The notes beneath the pieces were generated by a model, which was not told the origin of the DNA, made no database searches, and saw only the letters and a list, made by a program, of their open reading frames with translations. Shown here piece by piece: positions 1-7,615 of a stretch of DNA of 13,546 nucleotides. Positions within the stretch are counted from its first letter, which is position 1; every line of letters starts with the position of its first letter. This DNA is from an uncultured bacterium (GTDB taxonomy: Bacteria > Actinomycetota > Actinomycetes > S36-B12): assembly GCA_903954205.1 (NCBI GenBank), contig CAJBMR010000264.1, forward strand, positions 1 through 13,546, in the 5' to 3' direction. The translations under genes and the position numbers were made by a program.

Positions 1-153
1 ACCGATCACCTCGACGGCGTCCTCTTCATCGATCGCCTCGACGCTGAGACGCGCAAGGAGGCCATGAAGGCCATCCGCGAGGCCGAGTGGTTCGGTGAGT
101 CCGCTCCGGAGGTGCGCTTCAGCCCCCACACCGTTTCTGCCAAGTGGCTGTGA
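1..153 (+). CDS. def: Peptide deformylase, C-terminal end (partial)
   Basis: The window opens inside this gene, leaving 50 codons and a TGA stop. Seen: the fragment begins T-D-H-L-D-G-V-L-F. This matches the end of the deformylase metal-binding motif HExxH (usually QHExDHLDG), so His3 would be the last metal ligand and the first His and the Glu lie outside the window. After it comes I-D-R-L followed by a charged helix (residues 15-29). Known: peptide deformylase removes the N-formyl group from nascent proteins. Inferred: the next gene, 4 bases on, is fmt, which adds that formyl group, and def-fmt pairing is common in bacteria. That context strongly supports the call although little of the protein is visible. 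The tail after residue 33, ending SAKWL, shows no motif I know. Confidence 0.88.
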   Translation, partial: TDHLDGVLFIDRLDAETRKEAMKAIREAEWFGESAPEVRFSPHTVSAKWL

Positions 154-157
154 CCGC

Positions 158-1081
158 ATGCGCCTGGTCTTCGCCGGCACCCCCGAGGTGGCTCTGCCGA
201 GCCTGGAGGCTCTGACCGCGTCGCGGCACGAGGTCGTCGCCGTGCTCACGCGGCCACCCGCACCCGCGGGCCGCGGTCGTGCTCCGCGGCCCAGTGCCGT
301 GCACGTGCGTGCCGATGAGATGGGCCTGCCCGTCTTCACGCCTTCGAGCCTGCGGGATCCTGATGCGCTCGCGCCGCTCGCCGACCTCGCACCGGACTGC
401 TGCCCCGTGGTCGCATACGGCGCACTCCTCCCACCGGCCGCGCTCGCGATCCCCGCGCACGGATGGATCAACCTCCACTTCTCACTGCTCCCGCGATGGC
501 GCGGTGCTGCACCTGTGCAGCACGCCATCCGGGCAGGTGACACCGAGACGGGATCCACGACCTTCCGCATCGACGAGGGCTTGGACACGGGACCGATCCT
601 GTTCCAAGAGACCACGCGCATCGGTGATCGCGAGACGAGTGGCGAACTGCTCGAGCGCATGGCCGGGTCTGGCGCCGCGCTGCTCGTGGCGACACTGGAC
701 GCACTCGAGGACGGCACTCTGGTTGCGCGGCCGCAGGCTGACAAGGGCATCACGCTGGCGCCCCGCATCGAGGTCGATGACGCGCGCATCGATTGGCTTC
801 AGCCCGCCGCGCACGTGGATGGACTCATCCGCGCATCCACCCCGGCCCCCGGCGCCTGGACGATGCGCGCGGACTCGCGCGTGCGTCTTGCTCCCGTCGA
901 GGTCACGGACACGACCGACCTCGCACCGGGCGAGATCCGGGCCGGCAAGCGCGAGGTCCTCGTGGGCACCGGGAGCACGGCGGTGCGACTAGGAGAGGTG
1001 ATCGCGCAGGGCAAGCGCGCGATGAGCGCGGCGGACTGGGCGCGAGGGGTGCGCCTGCAGCCCGGCGAGGCGTTCGCGTGA
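158..1081 (+). CDS. fmt: Methionyl-tRNA formyltransferase
   Basis: Transfers a formyl group from 10-formyltetrahydrofolate to Met-tRNA(fMet) in the cytoplasm, making the initiator tRNA. The 307-residue protein starts MRLVFAGTPEVALPSL, the standard beginning of the family. The reading frame stays open further upstream into def, but the family N-terminus fixes the ATG at 158. The folate-binding and catalytic core is visible: Asn105 and His107 in INLHFSLLPRWRGAAP (residues 104-119), and Asp143 in GLDTG. These match the E. coli Asn/His/Asp catalytic triad. Residues from about 210 form the C-terminal tRNA-binding domain. Length is typical. No strong ribosome binding site is present, so translation is probably coupled to def, which stops 4 bases before. 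Its stop overlaps the rsmB start as GTGA. Confidence 0.96.
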   Translation: MRLVFAGTPEVALPSLEALTASRHEVVAVLTRPPAPAGRGRAPRPSAVHVRADEMGLPVFTPSSLRDPDALAPLADLAPDCCPVVAYGALLPPAALAIPAHGWINLHFSLLPRWRGAAPVQHAIRAGDTETGSTTFRIDEGLDTGPILFQETTRIGDRETSGELLERMAGSGAALLVATLDALEDGTLVARPQADKGITLAPRIEVDDARIDWLQPAAHVDGLIRASTPAPGAWTMRADSRVRLAPVEVTDTTDLAPGEIRAGKREVLVGTGSTAVRLGEVIAQGKRAMSAADWARGVRLQPGEAFA

Positions 1082-2466
1082 CGCGTGAGCCCCAGCCGGG
1101 AGCGAAGCGCACGCGCGCGCCGCACGGGCGCAGGCGCACGGCACGTGGTGCGGCGTACGACCTGCTGCACGCCGTGCACGTCGACGACGCCTACGCCAAC
1201 ATCGCCATGCCGGAGATCCTCTCCCGCGCCGGCCTCTCGACACGTGACGCAGCCCTGGCGACCGAGCTCGCCTACGGCACCCTGCGGTGGCAGGGGCTCT
1301 ACGACGCGATCCTCGCCGAGTGCGTCGATCGGCCCCTGGATGAGCTCGATGGGCGATTGCTCGACGTGCTTCGACTCGGCACGCACCAGATCGTCAACAT
1401 GCGCATCCCTGCGCACGCTGCGGTGGGCGAGACGGTGGCCCTGGCGCGCAATGTCGTTGGCGAGGGACCCGCACGGTTGGCCAACGCCGTGCTGAGACGT
1501 GTGAGCGAAGGCGGTGATCTCGAGGCCTGGAGGGCGCGCGTCGCCGCGGGACCCGAGGCACTGGCCCTGGCCACGTCGCACCCGAGGTGGATCGTGACCG
1601 CGCTGGGCGAGGCACTGGCCAGGCATCGGGGTGCGCCGGATCCCGAGGGCCTGCGGGCACTTCTCGATGCCGACAACGCCCCTGTTCGCCCCTCACTGGT
1701 GGCGCGGCGCATGCCCGTGGACGAGCTGCTGGCCCTTCCCGGGGTGGAGGCAGGACGGTGGTCACCGCTCGCTGCCACCCTTGCTGCGGGCAAGCCCGAC
1801 GACCTCGCGGCGGTGCGCGATGGCCGCGCAGGAGTGCAGGACGAGGGCAGCCAACTCGTCGCCCTGGCTCTGGTGAATGCGCCCATCGAAGGGCCGGATG
1901 CCACCTGGGTCGATCTGGCTGCAGGGCCGGGAGGCAAGGCGGCACTCCTCGCGCGTGCTGCTCGCGCACGCGATGCCCATCTCATCTGTGTCGAGCCCCA
2001 CGCCCACCGCGCCGAACTCGTGCGCCATTCACTCGGCCCGGGATCCCATGAGGTCCTCGTGGCAGACGGGCGGGAGGCGATCGCGCCCGCGTCGGCCGAT
2101 CGGGTCCTTCTCGACGCGCCGTGCACGGGGATTGGCGCACTGCGCCGCCGTCCGGAGGCGCGGTGGCGACGCAGCCCCCAGGACCTCGCGACGCTCGGCC
2201 CCCTCCAGCGCGGACTCCTCAACGCGGCCATCGACGCCGCCCGTCCGGGTGGCGTCATCGCCTACTCCACGTGCTCACCGCACGTGGCCGAGACCGATCT
2301 CGTCGTCGAGGACATCCTGCGCAAGCGATCGGATGTCGAGCTCATCGACGCGAGGCCGCTGCTTCCCGGGGTCCCCGACCTCGGGCCCGGACCCGCCGTA
2401 CGCCTGTGGCCGCATGTCCACGGGACGGACGGGATGTACCTCGCCATGCTCCGGCGCCGCACCTGA
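1078..2466 (+). CDS. rsmB: 16S rRNA m5C967 methyltransferase RsmB (Fmu/Sun family)
   Basis: SAM-dependent cytosine-C5 methyltransferase acting on 16S rRNA. The GTG start at 1078 overlaps the fmt stop by 4 bases and gives 462 residues. The frame is open upstream, but that part lies antiphase over fmt and is not family-like. After a basic N-terminal stretch (residues 1-20), residues about 20-150 form a NusB-like RNA-binding domain (AYDLLHAV, ALATELAYGTLRWQG). The methyltransferase domain has motif I DLAAGPGGKAALLA at 279, motif IV DAPCTGIG at 346 with Cys349, and motif VI YSTCSPHVAET with Cys399. The two cysteines serve product release and nucleophilic attack in this family. All key residues are present. 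The next gene begins 17 bases later behind its own probable promoter. Whether the exact target is C967 is inferred from family membership. Confidence 0.95.
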   Translation: MTREPQPGAKRTRAPHGRRRTARGAAYDLLHAVHVDDAYANIAMPEILSRAGLSTRDAALATELAYGTLRWQGLYDAILAECVDRPLDELDGRLLDVLRLGTHQIVNMRIPAHAAVGETVALARNVVGEGPARLANAVLRRVSEGGDLEAWRARVAAGPEALALATSHPRWIVTALGEALARHRGAPDPEGLRALLDADNAPVRPSLVARRMPVDELLALPGVEAGRWSPLAATLAAGKPDDLAAVRDGRAGVQDEGSQLVALALVNAPIEGPDATWVDLAAGPGGKAALLARAARARDAHLICVEPHAHRAELVRHSLGPGSHEVLVADGREAIAPASADRVLLDAPCTGIGALRRRPEARWRRSPQDLATLGPLQRGLLNAAIDAARPGGVIAYSTCSPHVAETDLVVEDILRKRSDVELIDARPLLPGVPDLGPGPAVRLWPHVHGTDGMYLAMLRRRT

Positions 2467-2471
2467 CTCGC

Positions 2472-2484
2472 TACCCTGCCCGTG
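2472..2484 (+). promoter_or_regulatory. Probable leaderless promoter of rpe
   Basis: TACCCT (2472-2477) fits the actinobacterial -10 pattern TAnnnT. Its last base lies 7 bases before the GTG start of rpe at 2484, so a transcript would begin at or next to the start codon. The 17-base gap has no Shine-Dalgarno sequence before the GTG, as expected for a leaderless gene. No clear -35 is visible. Transcript ends are not known, so this is an inference from spacing. Confidence 0.5.
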
Positions 2485-3149
2485 TGGGCATCCAGATCTC
2501 CCCGAGCATCCTCTCGGCCGACTTCGCTCGGCTCGGTGAGGAGATCGCGCGCGTGCCCGATGCCGACTGGATCCATGTCGATGTCATGGACAACCACTTC
2601 GTGCCCAACCTCACGATGGGCCTGCCGGTCGTGGAGAGCCTGCTCGCGGCCACGTCGATCCCGCTCGACTGCCACCTCATGATCACCGATCCCGACCGGT
2701 GGGCTCCGGGCTACGCCGAAGCAGGCGCCCAGAGCGTGACCTTCCACGCCGAGGCCGTGCATGCACCGGTGCGACTCGCGCGCTCGCTGCGCGCCCTCGG
2801 CGCGCGTGCAGGTCTCGCGGTCAACCCCGCAACACCGATCACGCCGTACGCCGACCTCCTGCCGGACCTGGACATGCTCCTCATCATGTCGGTCGAGCCG
2901 GGATTCGGTGGCCAGCCGTTCCTCGACATGGTGTTGCCCAAGATTGAAGAGGCGCGCGAGATGGTGAGCCGCTTCGGTGGTGACATCTGGGTGCAGGTCG
3001 ACGGCGGCGTGACTGAGACCACGATCGAGCGCTGCGCAGCCGCAGGGGCCGATGTCTTCGTCGCAGGATCCGCGGTCTTCGGCGCGGAGGACCCCGATCG
3101 CATGGTCCGGACCCTGCGCGCGCTCGCCACCGCCGCTTCGGGGGAGTAG
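2484..3149 (+). CDS. rpe: Ribulose-phosphate 3-epimerase
   Basis: Interconverts D-ribulose 5-phosphate and D-xylulose 5-phosphate in the pentose phosphate pathway. The 221-residue TIM-barrel protein starts MGIQISPSILSADFARL, the family N-terminus, which sets the GTG at 2484. Metal ligands and catalytic residues are all present: His31 and Asp33 in WIHVDVMD, His64 in DCHLMI, Asp173 in VQVDGG. The phosphate-binding and closing loops MSVEPGFGGQ (135-144) and VAGSAVFG (193-200) are also intact. Length is normal. It lies just before the riboflavin genes, which draw on the same ribulose 5-phosphate pool. The ribD start follows its stop by 2 bases, and GGGGAG near the end of rpe may serve as the ribD ribosome binding site. 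Confidence 0.97.
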   Translation: MGIQISPSILSADFARLGEEIARVPDADWIHVDVMDNHFVPNLTMGLPVVESLLAATSIPLDCHLMITDPDRWAPGYAEAGAQSVTFHAEAVHAPVRLARSLRALGARAGLAVNPATPITPYADLLPDLDMLLIMSVEPGFGGQPFLDMVLPKIEEAREMVSRFGGDIWVQVDGGVTETTIERCAAAGADVFVAGSAVFGAEDPDRMVRTLRALATAASGE

Positions 3150-3151
3150 CC

Positions 3152-4162
3152 GTGGCGGAGGCGGTGGAGCGCGAGGCCATGCACCGTGCGCTCGCGCTGG
3201 CGGCGAGCGTGACGATCCCCGACGGCCCCAACCCTCGCGTCGGATGCGTGCTGATCGATGCCCAGGGCCAGACCCTGGCGGAGGGCGTACATCGCGGCGC
3301 GGGCACCGCGCATGCGGAGGTCGACGCACTCTCGCAGGCGGGTGCTGCCGCCCGGGGGGCCACCGCGGTGGTCACCCTTGAGCCGTGCAACCACACCGGT
3401 CGCACAGGGCCGTGCAGTGAGGCGCTCATCGACGCGGGTGTCGCGCGCGTGGTCTTCGCGCAGGCGGATCCGCATGCGCTCGCGTCCGGCGGCGCCGACC
3501 GCTTGCGAGCCGCCGGCATCGACGTACACGGCGGCCTGCTCGCTGATGAAGCCTCGGCTCTCAATGAGGCCTGGACTCACGCGGTCACCCATGGTCGCCC
3601 CTTCGTCACATGGAAGGTTGCGGCCACTTTGGACGGTCGCGTCGCTGCCGCCGACGGGAGCAGTCGCTGGATCACCGGGGAGGCCGCGCGCACCGAGGTG
3701 CATCGCCTGCGTGAGCGCTGCGATGCCATCGCCGTCGGGACAGGCACGATCAAGGTTGACGATCCGCACCTCACGGCGCGCCAGGCCGATGGCACCCTCG
3801 CCGCATCCCAGCCCCTGCGCGTCGTCGTCGGAATGAGCGACATTGCCGCCGGTGCGCGCGTGGTCGACTCCGCTGCGCCCACCCTTCACCTGCGCACCCG
3901 CGATCCCGCGGAGGTCCTCGATGCCCTCGCCCAGCGCGAGGTCCGGCACCTGCTCCTCGAGGGCGGCCCGCGGCTCGCCGCAGCCTTCCTCGCGGCCGGG
4001 GCTGTCGACGAGGTGGTCTGGTACGTCGCTCCTGTGCTCCTGGGGTCGGGCAGCCCGGCTGTCGCCGACCTCGGTGTGGCCACGCTGGGCAATGCCCTGC
4101 GCCTCAGGGATGTGCGTGTCGAGCAGGTGGGCGAGGATGCGAGGATCAGCGGTCGCATCTGA
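3152..4162 (+). CDS. ribD: Bifunctional pyrimidine deaminase/reductase RibD
   Basis: Carries out the second and third steps from GTP to riboflavin: deamination of the diaminopyrimidine phosphate, then NADPH-dependent reduction of its ribosyl group. The 336-residue protein has an N-terminal cytidine-deaminase-type zinc domain (about 1-145) with HAE at 54-56 (His54 ligand, Glu56 proton shuttle) and PCNHTGRTGPC at 78-88, giving zinc ligands Cys79 and Cys88. The reductase domain (about 150-336) shows TWKVAATLDGR (153-163), SRWITG (171-176), VGTGTIKVDDPHLTAR (195-210) and the late LLLEGGPRLAAAF strand. Both active sites look complete. The GTG start sits 2 bases after rpe and fits the family N-terminus. 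It is the first of four contiguous rib genes. Confidence 0.96.
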   Translation: MAEAVEREAMHRALALAASVTIPDGPNPRVGCVLIDAQGQTLAEGVHRGAGTAHAEVDALSQAGAAARGATAVVTLEPCNHTGRTGPCSEALIDAGVARVVFAQADPHALASGGADRLRAAGIDVHGGLLADEASALNEAWTHAVTHGRPFVTWKVAATLDGRVAAADGSSRWITGEAARTEVHRLRERCDAIAVGTGTIKVDDPHLTARQADGTLAASQPLRVVVGMSDIAAGARVVDSAAPTLHLRTRDPAEVLDALAQREVRHLLLEGGPRLAAAFLAAGAVDEVVWYVAPVLLGSGSPAVADLGVATLGNALRLRDVRVEQVGEDARISGRI

Positions 4163-4175
4163 CGAGGAGGCTCCT

Positions 4176-4787
4176 GTGTTCACCGGCATCGTCGAGGAGG
4201 CGGGCGAGATCACCGAGGTGGTCCACCTGCCTGAAGAGGCGCTGCGCCTCGTCGTGCGCGGGCCCGTGGTGACCGAGGGCACCGGGCATGGCGACTCCAT
4301 CGCCGTCAACGGCGTATGCCTCACGGTGACGGACCTCGGTGCCGAGACCTTCTCCGCCGATGTCATGCGTGAGACGCTCGTGCGCAGTTCGCTGCGCGAT
4401 GCGCATCCCGGTCTTCGCGTCAACCTGGAGCGGGCCATGATGCCGACGTCGCGTCTGGGTGGCCACATCGTCCAGGGTCACGTCGACGGCACGGCCACCC
4501 TCGTCTCGCGAACCCACTCGGAGCACTGGGATGTCCTGCGCTTCGCGCCACCACCGGCTCTGTCGCGCTACATCGTCGACAAGGGGTCCATCGCCATCGA
4601 CGGTGTCTCGCTCACGGTGTCGGGGGTCGATCCGGCGGGCGAGTGGTTCGAGGTCTCGCTCATCCCCACCACGCTGGCCCTGACGACACTCGGAGATCGC
4701 GAGGCGGGCGACATTGTCAATCTGGAGGCAGACGTCATCGCGAAGTACGTCGAGGGGCTCGTGCGTGCGGGAGGCAGCGATGACTGA
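4176..4787 (+). CDS. ribE: Riboflavin synthase, alpha subunit
   Basis: Dismutates two molecules of 6,7-dimethyl-8-ribityllumazine into riboflavin and a pyrimidine that is recycled. The 203-residue protein starts MFTGIVEEAG, the invariant family start, from a GTG preceded by AGGAGG (4165-4170) at 5 bases. It shows the two tandem lumazine-binding barrels. The first holds IAVNGVCLTV (42-51) and FSADVMRETL. The second holds GGHIVQGHVDGTA (95-107), IAIDGVSLTV (139-148) and FEVSLIPTTL. The C-terminal helix (about 185-203) would drive trimer formation. In other nomenclatures this gene is ribC. The last 8 bases overlap the start of ribBA, implying coupled translation. Confidence 0.97.
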   Translation: MFTGIVEEAGEITEVVHLPEEALRLVVRGPVVTEGTGHGDSIAVNGVCLTVTDLGAETFSADVMRETLVRSSLRDAHPGLRVNLERAMMPTSRLGGHIVQGHVDGTATLVSRTHSEHWDVLRFAPPPALSRYIVDKGSIAIDGVSLTVSGVDPAGEWFEVSLIPTTLALTTLGDREAGDIVNLEADVIAKYVEGLVRAGGSDD

Positions 4788-6021
4788 TTCCCCGGGCGGC
4801 CTCGAGGCGGCCACGGCCGCGTTGGCCGCCGGTCGCATGGTCGTGGTCGTGGATGACGGCGATGAACTCCTGGGAGAGCCCGGCGGCGGCGATCTCGTCG
4901 TTGCGGGAGCCCGGGCGGACGCGGCGCTCGTCGCCTTTCTCTCCCGGCACGGCTCAGGATGCGAGCAGGCGGCTGTCTCCACAGAGGTTCTCGATCGGCT
5001 TGATCTGCCCCCCATGGCGCTCGCCGTCGACGGTCGCCCGTCGGCGGCCGCCGTGACCGTCGATGCGCGCGGCGTTGCGAGCGGTGGAGTAACCGCCGAG
5101 GACCGAGCGCTCACACTGCGCGTGCTGGCCGACCCGGCCACGCGCCCTGTGGATCTCGTGCGCCCAGGCCATGTCGCACCTGTGCGCGCGGTCGCGGGTG
5201 GGGTGCTTCGGCGTCCGGGACGTCCGGAGGCTGCCGTCGACCTCGCCGTTCTTGCAGGTCAGGAGCCGGTGGCCCTGCGCGTCGAGCTCGCCTCGGACGC
5301 AGGGGACATGCTCAGTCCTGGTGAGGCGCGCACCTTCGCCCAGGATCACGGACTCGCGTGCGTGGCCATCAGCGAGCTCATTGCTCACCGACGTCGCGGC
5401 GAACGTCACGTGGAGCGCGGCGCAGAGGCTCCGCTCACCACCGACTTCGGGACCTTCCGCGCGATCGACTACCGCAATCGCCTTGATGGAATCGGCCATG
5501 TGGCCCTGGTCGCCGGAGACATCGGCGACGGGGAGAGTGTTCTCGTGCGCGTGCACTCCGAGTGCCTCACGGGCGACATCCTGGGTTCCCTACGCTGCGA
5601 CTGCGGGGCTCAGCTGCAGGCGGCGATGGTGGCCGTTGCACAAGAGGGCCGCGGTGTTGTGCTCTACCTGCGCGGCCACGAGGGTCGAGGCATCGGCCTG
5701 CTCCACAAGCTCCAGGCCTATCAGCTACAGGACACCGGACGCGACACCGTCGACGCCAACCTCGATCTCGGCCTGCCCGCAGACGCGCGTGATTACGGCA
5801 TCGGCGCGCAGATCCTCACCGATCTCGGAGTCCGATCCATGCGACTCCTGAGCAACAATCCGGCCAAGCGTGCCGGGCTGGAGGGATACGGCCTCTCCAT
5901 CTCCGAGCGCGTGCCGCTGGTCGTGACCCCCAATGAGCACAATGCTCGCTATCTGGCGACGAAGGCCGACCGCATGGGTCACGACTACGACGACGCCCAA
6001 GAGAGCGGGGCAGGCGCATGA
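4780..6021 (+). CDS. ribBA: RibBA: GTP cyclohydrolase II with a degenerate DHBP synthase domain
   Basis: A 413-residue protein with two domains. The ATG at 4780 overlaps the ribE stop by 8 bases and has GGGAGG (4769-4774) upstream. The C-terminal domain (about 215-400) is GTP cyclohydrolase II, the first committed step of riboflavin synthesis. It has zinc ligands Cys262, Cys273 and Cys275 (ECLTGDILGSLRCDCG), YLRGHEGRGIGL (296-307), DARDYGIG (335-342) and LSNNPAK (357-363), so it looks active. The N-terminal domain (about 1-205) is recognisably DHBP synthase, the RibB activity that turns ribulose 5-phosphate into the four-carbon riboflavin precursor. However, the acidic loop DRENEGD is replaced by a longer Gly/Pro-containing loop (28-38). 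The metal-binding GHTE motif reads GRPE (147-150). The YGTxFTV and TTGxS stretches are also altered (about 86-104). RPGH (128-131) and a late Glu (169) remain. I infer that only the RibA activity survives. Confidence 0.92.
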   Translation: MTDSPGGLEAATAALAAGRMVVVVDDGDELLGEPGGGDLVVAGARADAALVAFLSRHGSGCEQAAVSTEVLDRLDLPPMALAVDGRPSAAAVTVDARGVASGGVTAEDRALTLRVLADPATRPVDLVRPGHVAPVRAVAGGVLRRPGRPEAAVDLAVLAGQEPVALRVELASDAGDMLSPGEARTFAQDHGLACVAISELIAHRRRGERHVERGAEAPLTTDFGTFRAIDYRNRLDGIGHVALVAGDIGDGESVLVRVHSECLTGDILGSLRCDCGAQLQAAMVAVAQEGRGVVLYLRGHEGRGIGLLHKLQAYQLQDTGRDTVDANLDLGLPADARDYGIGAQILTDLGVRSMRLLSNNPAKRAGLEGYGLSISERVPLVVTPNEHNARYLATKADRMGHDYDDAQESGAGA

Positions 6022-6494
6022 GCGGCACCGGTGCGGCACGCATGAGCACGACGGGGGCTGACGGCATGCGCGTGGACGTTGTCGCATCCTCCTGGCACGA
6101 CGGGGTCATGTCGGGACTCATCTCGGGAGCCGAGGCCGTTCTGCGGGAAGCCGGTTGCGACTGGCGCCTGCATCGGGTGCCCGGGGCATTCGAACTCCCC
6201 GTCGTCTCCGCGGCCTGTGCCCGCTCGGGCGTCGAGGCGGTTGTGGCGCTCGGCGTTGTCATCCGCGGAGGCACCCCTCACTTCGACTACGTCTGCGATG
6301 CGGCCACCTCAGGTCTCACCCGGGTCTCGCTCGACACCGGTGTGCCCGTGGGATTCGGGCTCCTCACCTGTGACGACGAGGCGCAGGCGCTGGATCGAGC
6401 CGGGCTCCAGGGATCTCGCGAGGACAAGGGCCGGGAGGCGGCTGAGGCAGCCGTGGCGACCGCGCTTCTCCTGCGCAGCCTGCGCACGCCCTAG
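6018..6494 (+). CDS. ribH: 6,7-dimethyl-8-ribityllumazine synthase
   Basis: Condenses the RibD-pathway pyrimidine with 3,4-dihydroxy-2-butanone 4-phosphate to form lumazine, the substrate of ribE. The 158-residue protein has VPGAFELP (54-61), VVALGVVIRGGTPHFDYV (75-92) with catalytic His88, and GVPVGFGLLTCDDEAQA (108-124), all hallmarks of the family, which assembles into pentamers or icosahedral capsids. The start is uncertain. ATG 6018 overlaps the ribBA stop as ATGA and is the natural coupled start, but in-frame ATGs at 6042 and 6066 would also keep the whole fold, because the first beta strand begins near residue 18. The TAG stop forms the first three bases of the probable hisE -10 box. 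Confidence 0.95.
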   Translation: MSGTGAARMSTTGADGMRVDVVASSWHDGVMSGLISGAEAVLREAGCDWRLHRVPGAFELPVVSAACARSGVEAVVALGVVIRGGTPHFDYVCDAATSGLTRVSLDTGVPVGFGLLTCDDEAQALDRAGLQGSREDKGREAAEAAVATALLLRSLRTP

Positions 6495-6505
6495 GCTGAG
6501 GCCTA
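6492..6505 (+). promoter_or_regulatory. Probable leaderless promoter of hisE
   Basis: TAGGCT (6492-6497) matches the TAnnnT -10 pattern and ends 8 bases before the ATG of hisE at 6505, so the transcript would start at the ATG. No Shine-Dalgarno sequence lies in the 10-base gap. The box contains the ribH stop codon TAG. No -35 consensus is evident. This would let the histidine genes be transcribed independently of the rib genes. Confidence 0.5.
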
Positions 6506-6768
6506 TGAAGACGTTCGACGCTCTCTACGCCGAGCTCAAGGAGAAGGCGGCCTTCGCCGGTGGCGAAGGCAACACTCGCCGCCTTCTCGACGAGGGCGTG
6601 CATGCGATCGGGAAGAAGGTCGTGGAGGAGGCCGCGGAGGCGTGGATGGCGGCCGAGCACGAGAGTCGCGAACGCACCGCAGAAGAAATCGCCCAGTTGC
6701 TCTACCACGCACAGGTCCTCATGATCGCGTCCGGCGTGACCCTCGCTGACGTCTACGAGCGGCTCTGA
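6505..6768 (+). CDS. hisE: Phosphoribosyl-ATP pyrophosphatase
   Basis: Hydrolyses phosphoribosyl-ATP to phosphoribosyl-AMP plus pyrophosphate, the second step of histidine synthesis. The 87-residue all-helical protein belongs to the MazG-like superfamily. It starts MKTFDALYAELKEKA and carries the metal-binding run KKVVEEAAEAWMAA (32-45) and the second acidic/His helix EEIAQLLYHAQVLM (about 55-70), with a C-terminal DVYERL. Length is right for a stand-alone HisE, not a HisIE fusion. Upstream in-frame sequence overlaps ribH in another frame and is not family-like. It stops 1 base before hisG, so the two are a coupled pair for the first two histidine steps. Confidence 0.96.
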   Translation: MKTFDALYAELKEKAAFAGGEGNTRRLLDEGVHAIGKKVVEEAAEAWMAAEHESRERTAEEIAQLLYHAQVLMIASGVTLADVYERL

Positions 6769-6769
6769 C

Positions 6770-7615
6770 GTGCTGCGCGTCGCACTGCCCAACAAGGGCC
6801 AGCTCGCCGATCCCGCCCGCGAGATGCTGCGCGAGGCGGGCTACCTGCCTGCATCAGCGGCCCGCGACCTCGTCGTCCAGGACCCGGACAACGACGTGGA
6901 GTTCTTCTTCCTGCGCCCCAAGGACATCGCCGTCTACGTAGGCGCGGGCACCCTCGATGTGGGCATCACCGGGCGCGACATGCTGCTTGACTCCGGCGCG
7001 GACGCCGAGGAGCTCGTGGCCCTCGGATTCGGTGGCTCTACCTTTCGCCTCGCCGCACCCGCCGGCACGGCCGGTCGGGTCGACGACCTTGCAGGGCTGC
7101 GCATCGCCACGTCCTACCCCGGTGTCCTGGCGGCCTATCTCGCCCGGGCGGGCATCGAGGCGCGCATCGTGCGGCTCGATGGTGCGGTGGAGAACGCCGT
7201 GCGCTTGGGTGTGGCCGATGCCGTCGCGGATGTCGTCGCCACAGGCACCACGTTGCGGCAGGCCGGGCTCGAGGTCCTCGGTGACCCGATCCTGGTGAGC
7301 GAGGCCCTCGTCGTGCGTCGCCGTCAGGCGCCGCCGGACCCTGCAGTTGAGACCTTCGTGCGCCGCCTACACGGCGTCATGGTGGCGCGGTCGTATGTCC
7401 TGGTCGACTACGACATCCGCGCCAACCAGGTGGATGCGGCCTGCGAGATCACCCCCGGGTTCGAGTCGCCCACCATCTCGTCACTGCACGATCCCGCATG
7501 GGTCGCGGTGCGCGCGATGGTCCCGCGCCGTGACGTGCACCGAGTGATGGACGAGCTCTACGACCTCGGGGCGCGCGGGATCCTCGTCACGGCGATTCAC
7601 GCCAGTCGACTGTGA
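6770..7615 (+). CDS. hisG: ATP phosphoribosyltransferase, long form
   Basis: Joins PRPP and ATP, the first and feedback-regulated step of histidine synthesis. The 281-residue protein starts at GTG, one base after the hisE stop. The two catalytic lobes show RVALPNKGQL (3-12), GAGTLDVGITGRDML (58-72), the TSYPGVLAAYL hinge (114-124), and the PRPP-binding loop DVVATGTTLRQAG (154-166). Residues from about 200 onward (LHGVMVARSYVLVDYDI to the end, including ITPGFESPTISSL) form the C-terminal ACT-like regulatory domain. Known: this long form is a hexamer inhibited by histidine and does not need HisZ. The remaining his genes are not in the window. The stop overlaps the next gene as GTGA. Confidence 0.96.
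   Translation: MLRVALPNKGQLADPAREMLREAGYLPASAARDLVVQDPDNDVEFFFLRPKDIAVYVGAGTLDVGITGRDMLLDSGADAEELVALGFGGSTFRLAAPAGTAGRVDDLAGLRIATSYPGVLAAYLARAGIEARIVRLDGAVENAVRLGVADAVADVVATGTTLRQAGLEVLGDPILVSEALVVRRRQAPPDPAVETFVRRLHGVMVARSYVLVDYDIRANQVDAACEITPGFESPTISSLHDPAWVAVRAMVPRRDVHRVMDELYDLGARGILVTAIHASRL

Noticed and set aside
2711..4468. Long minus-strand open frame opposite rpe, ribD and ribE
   Set aside because: It spans three clearly coding genes on the other strand and has no recognisable protein motif.
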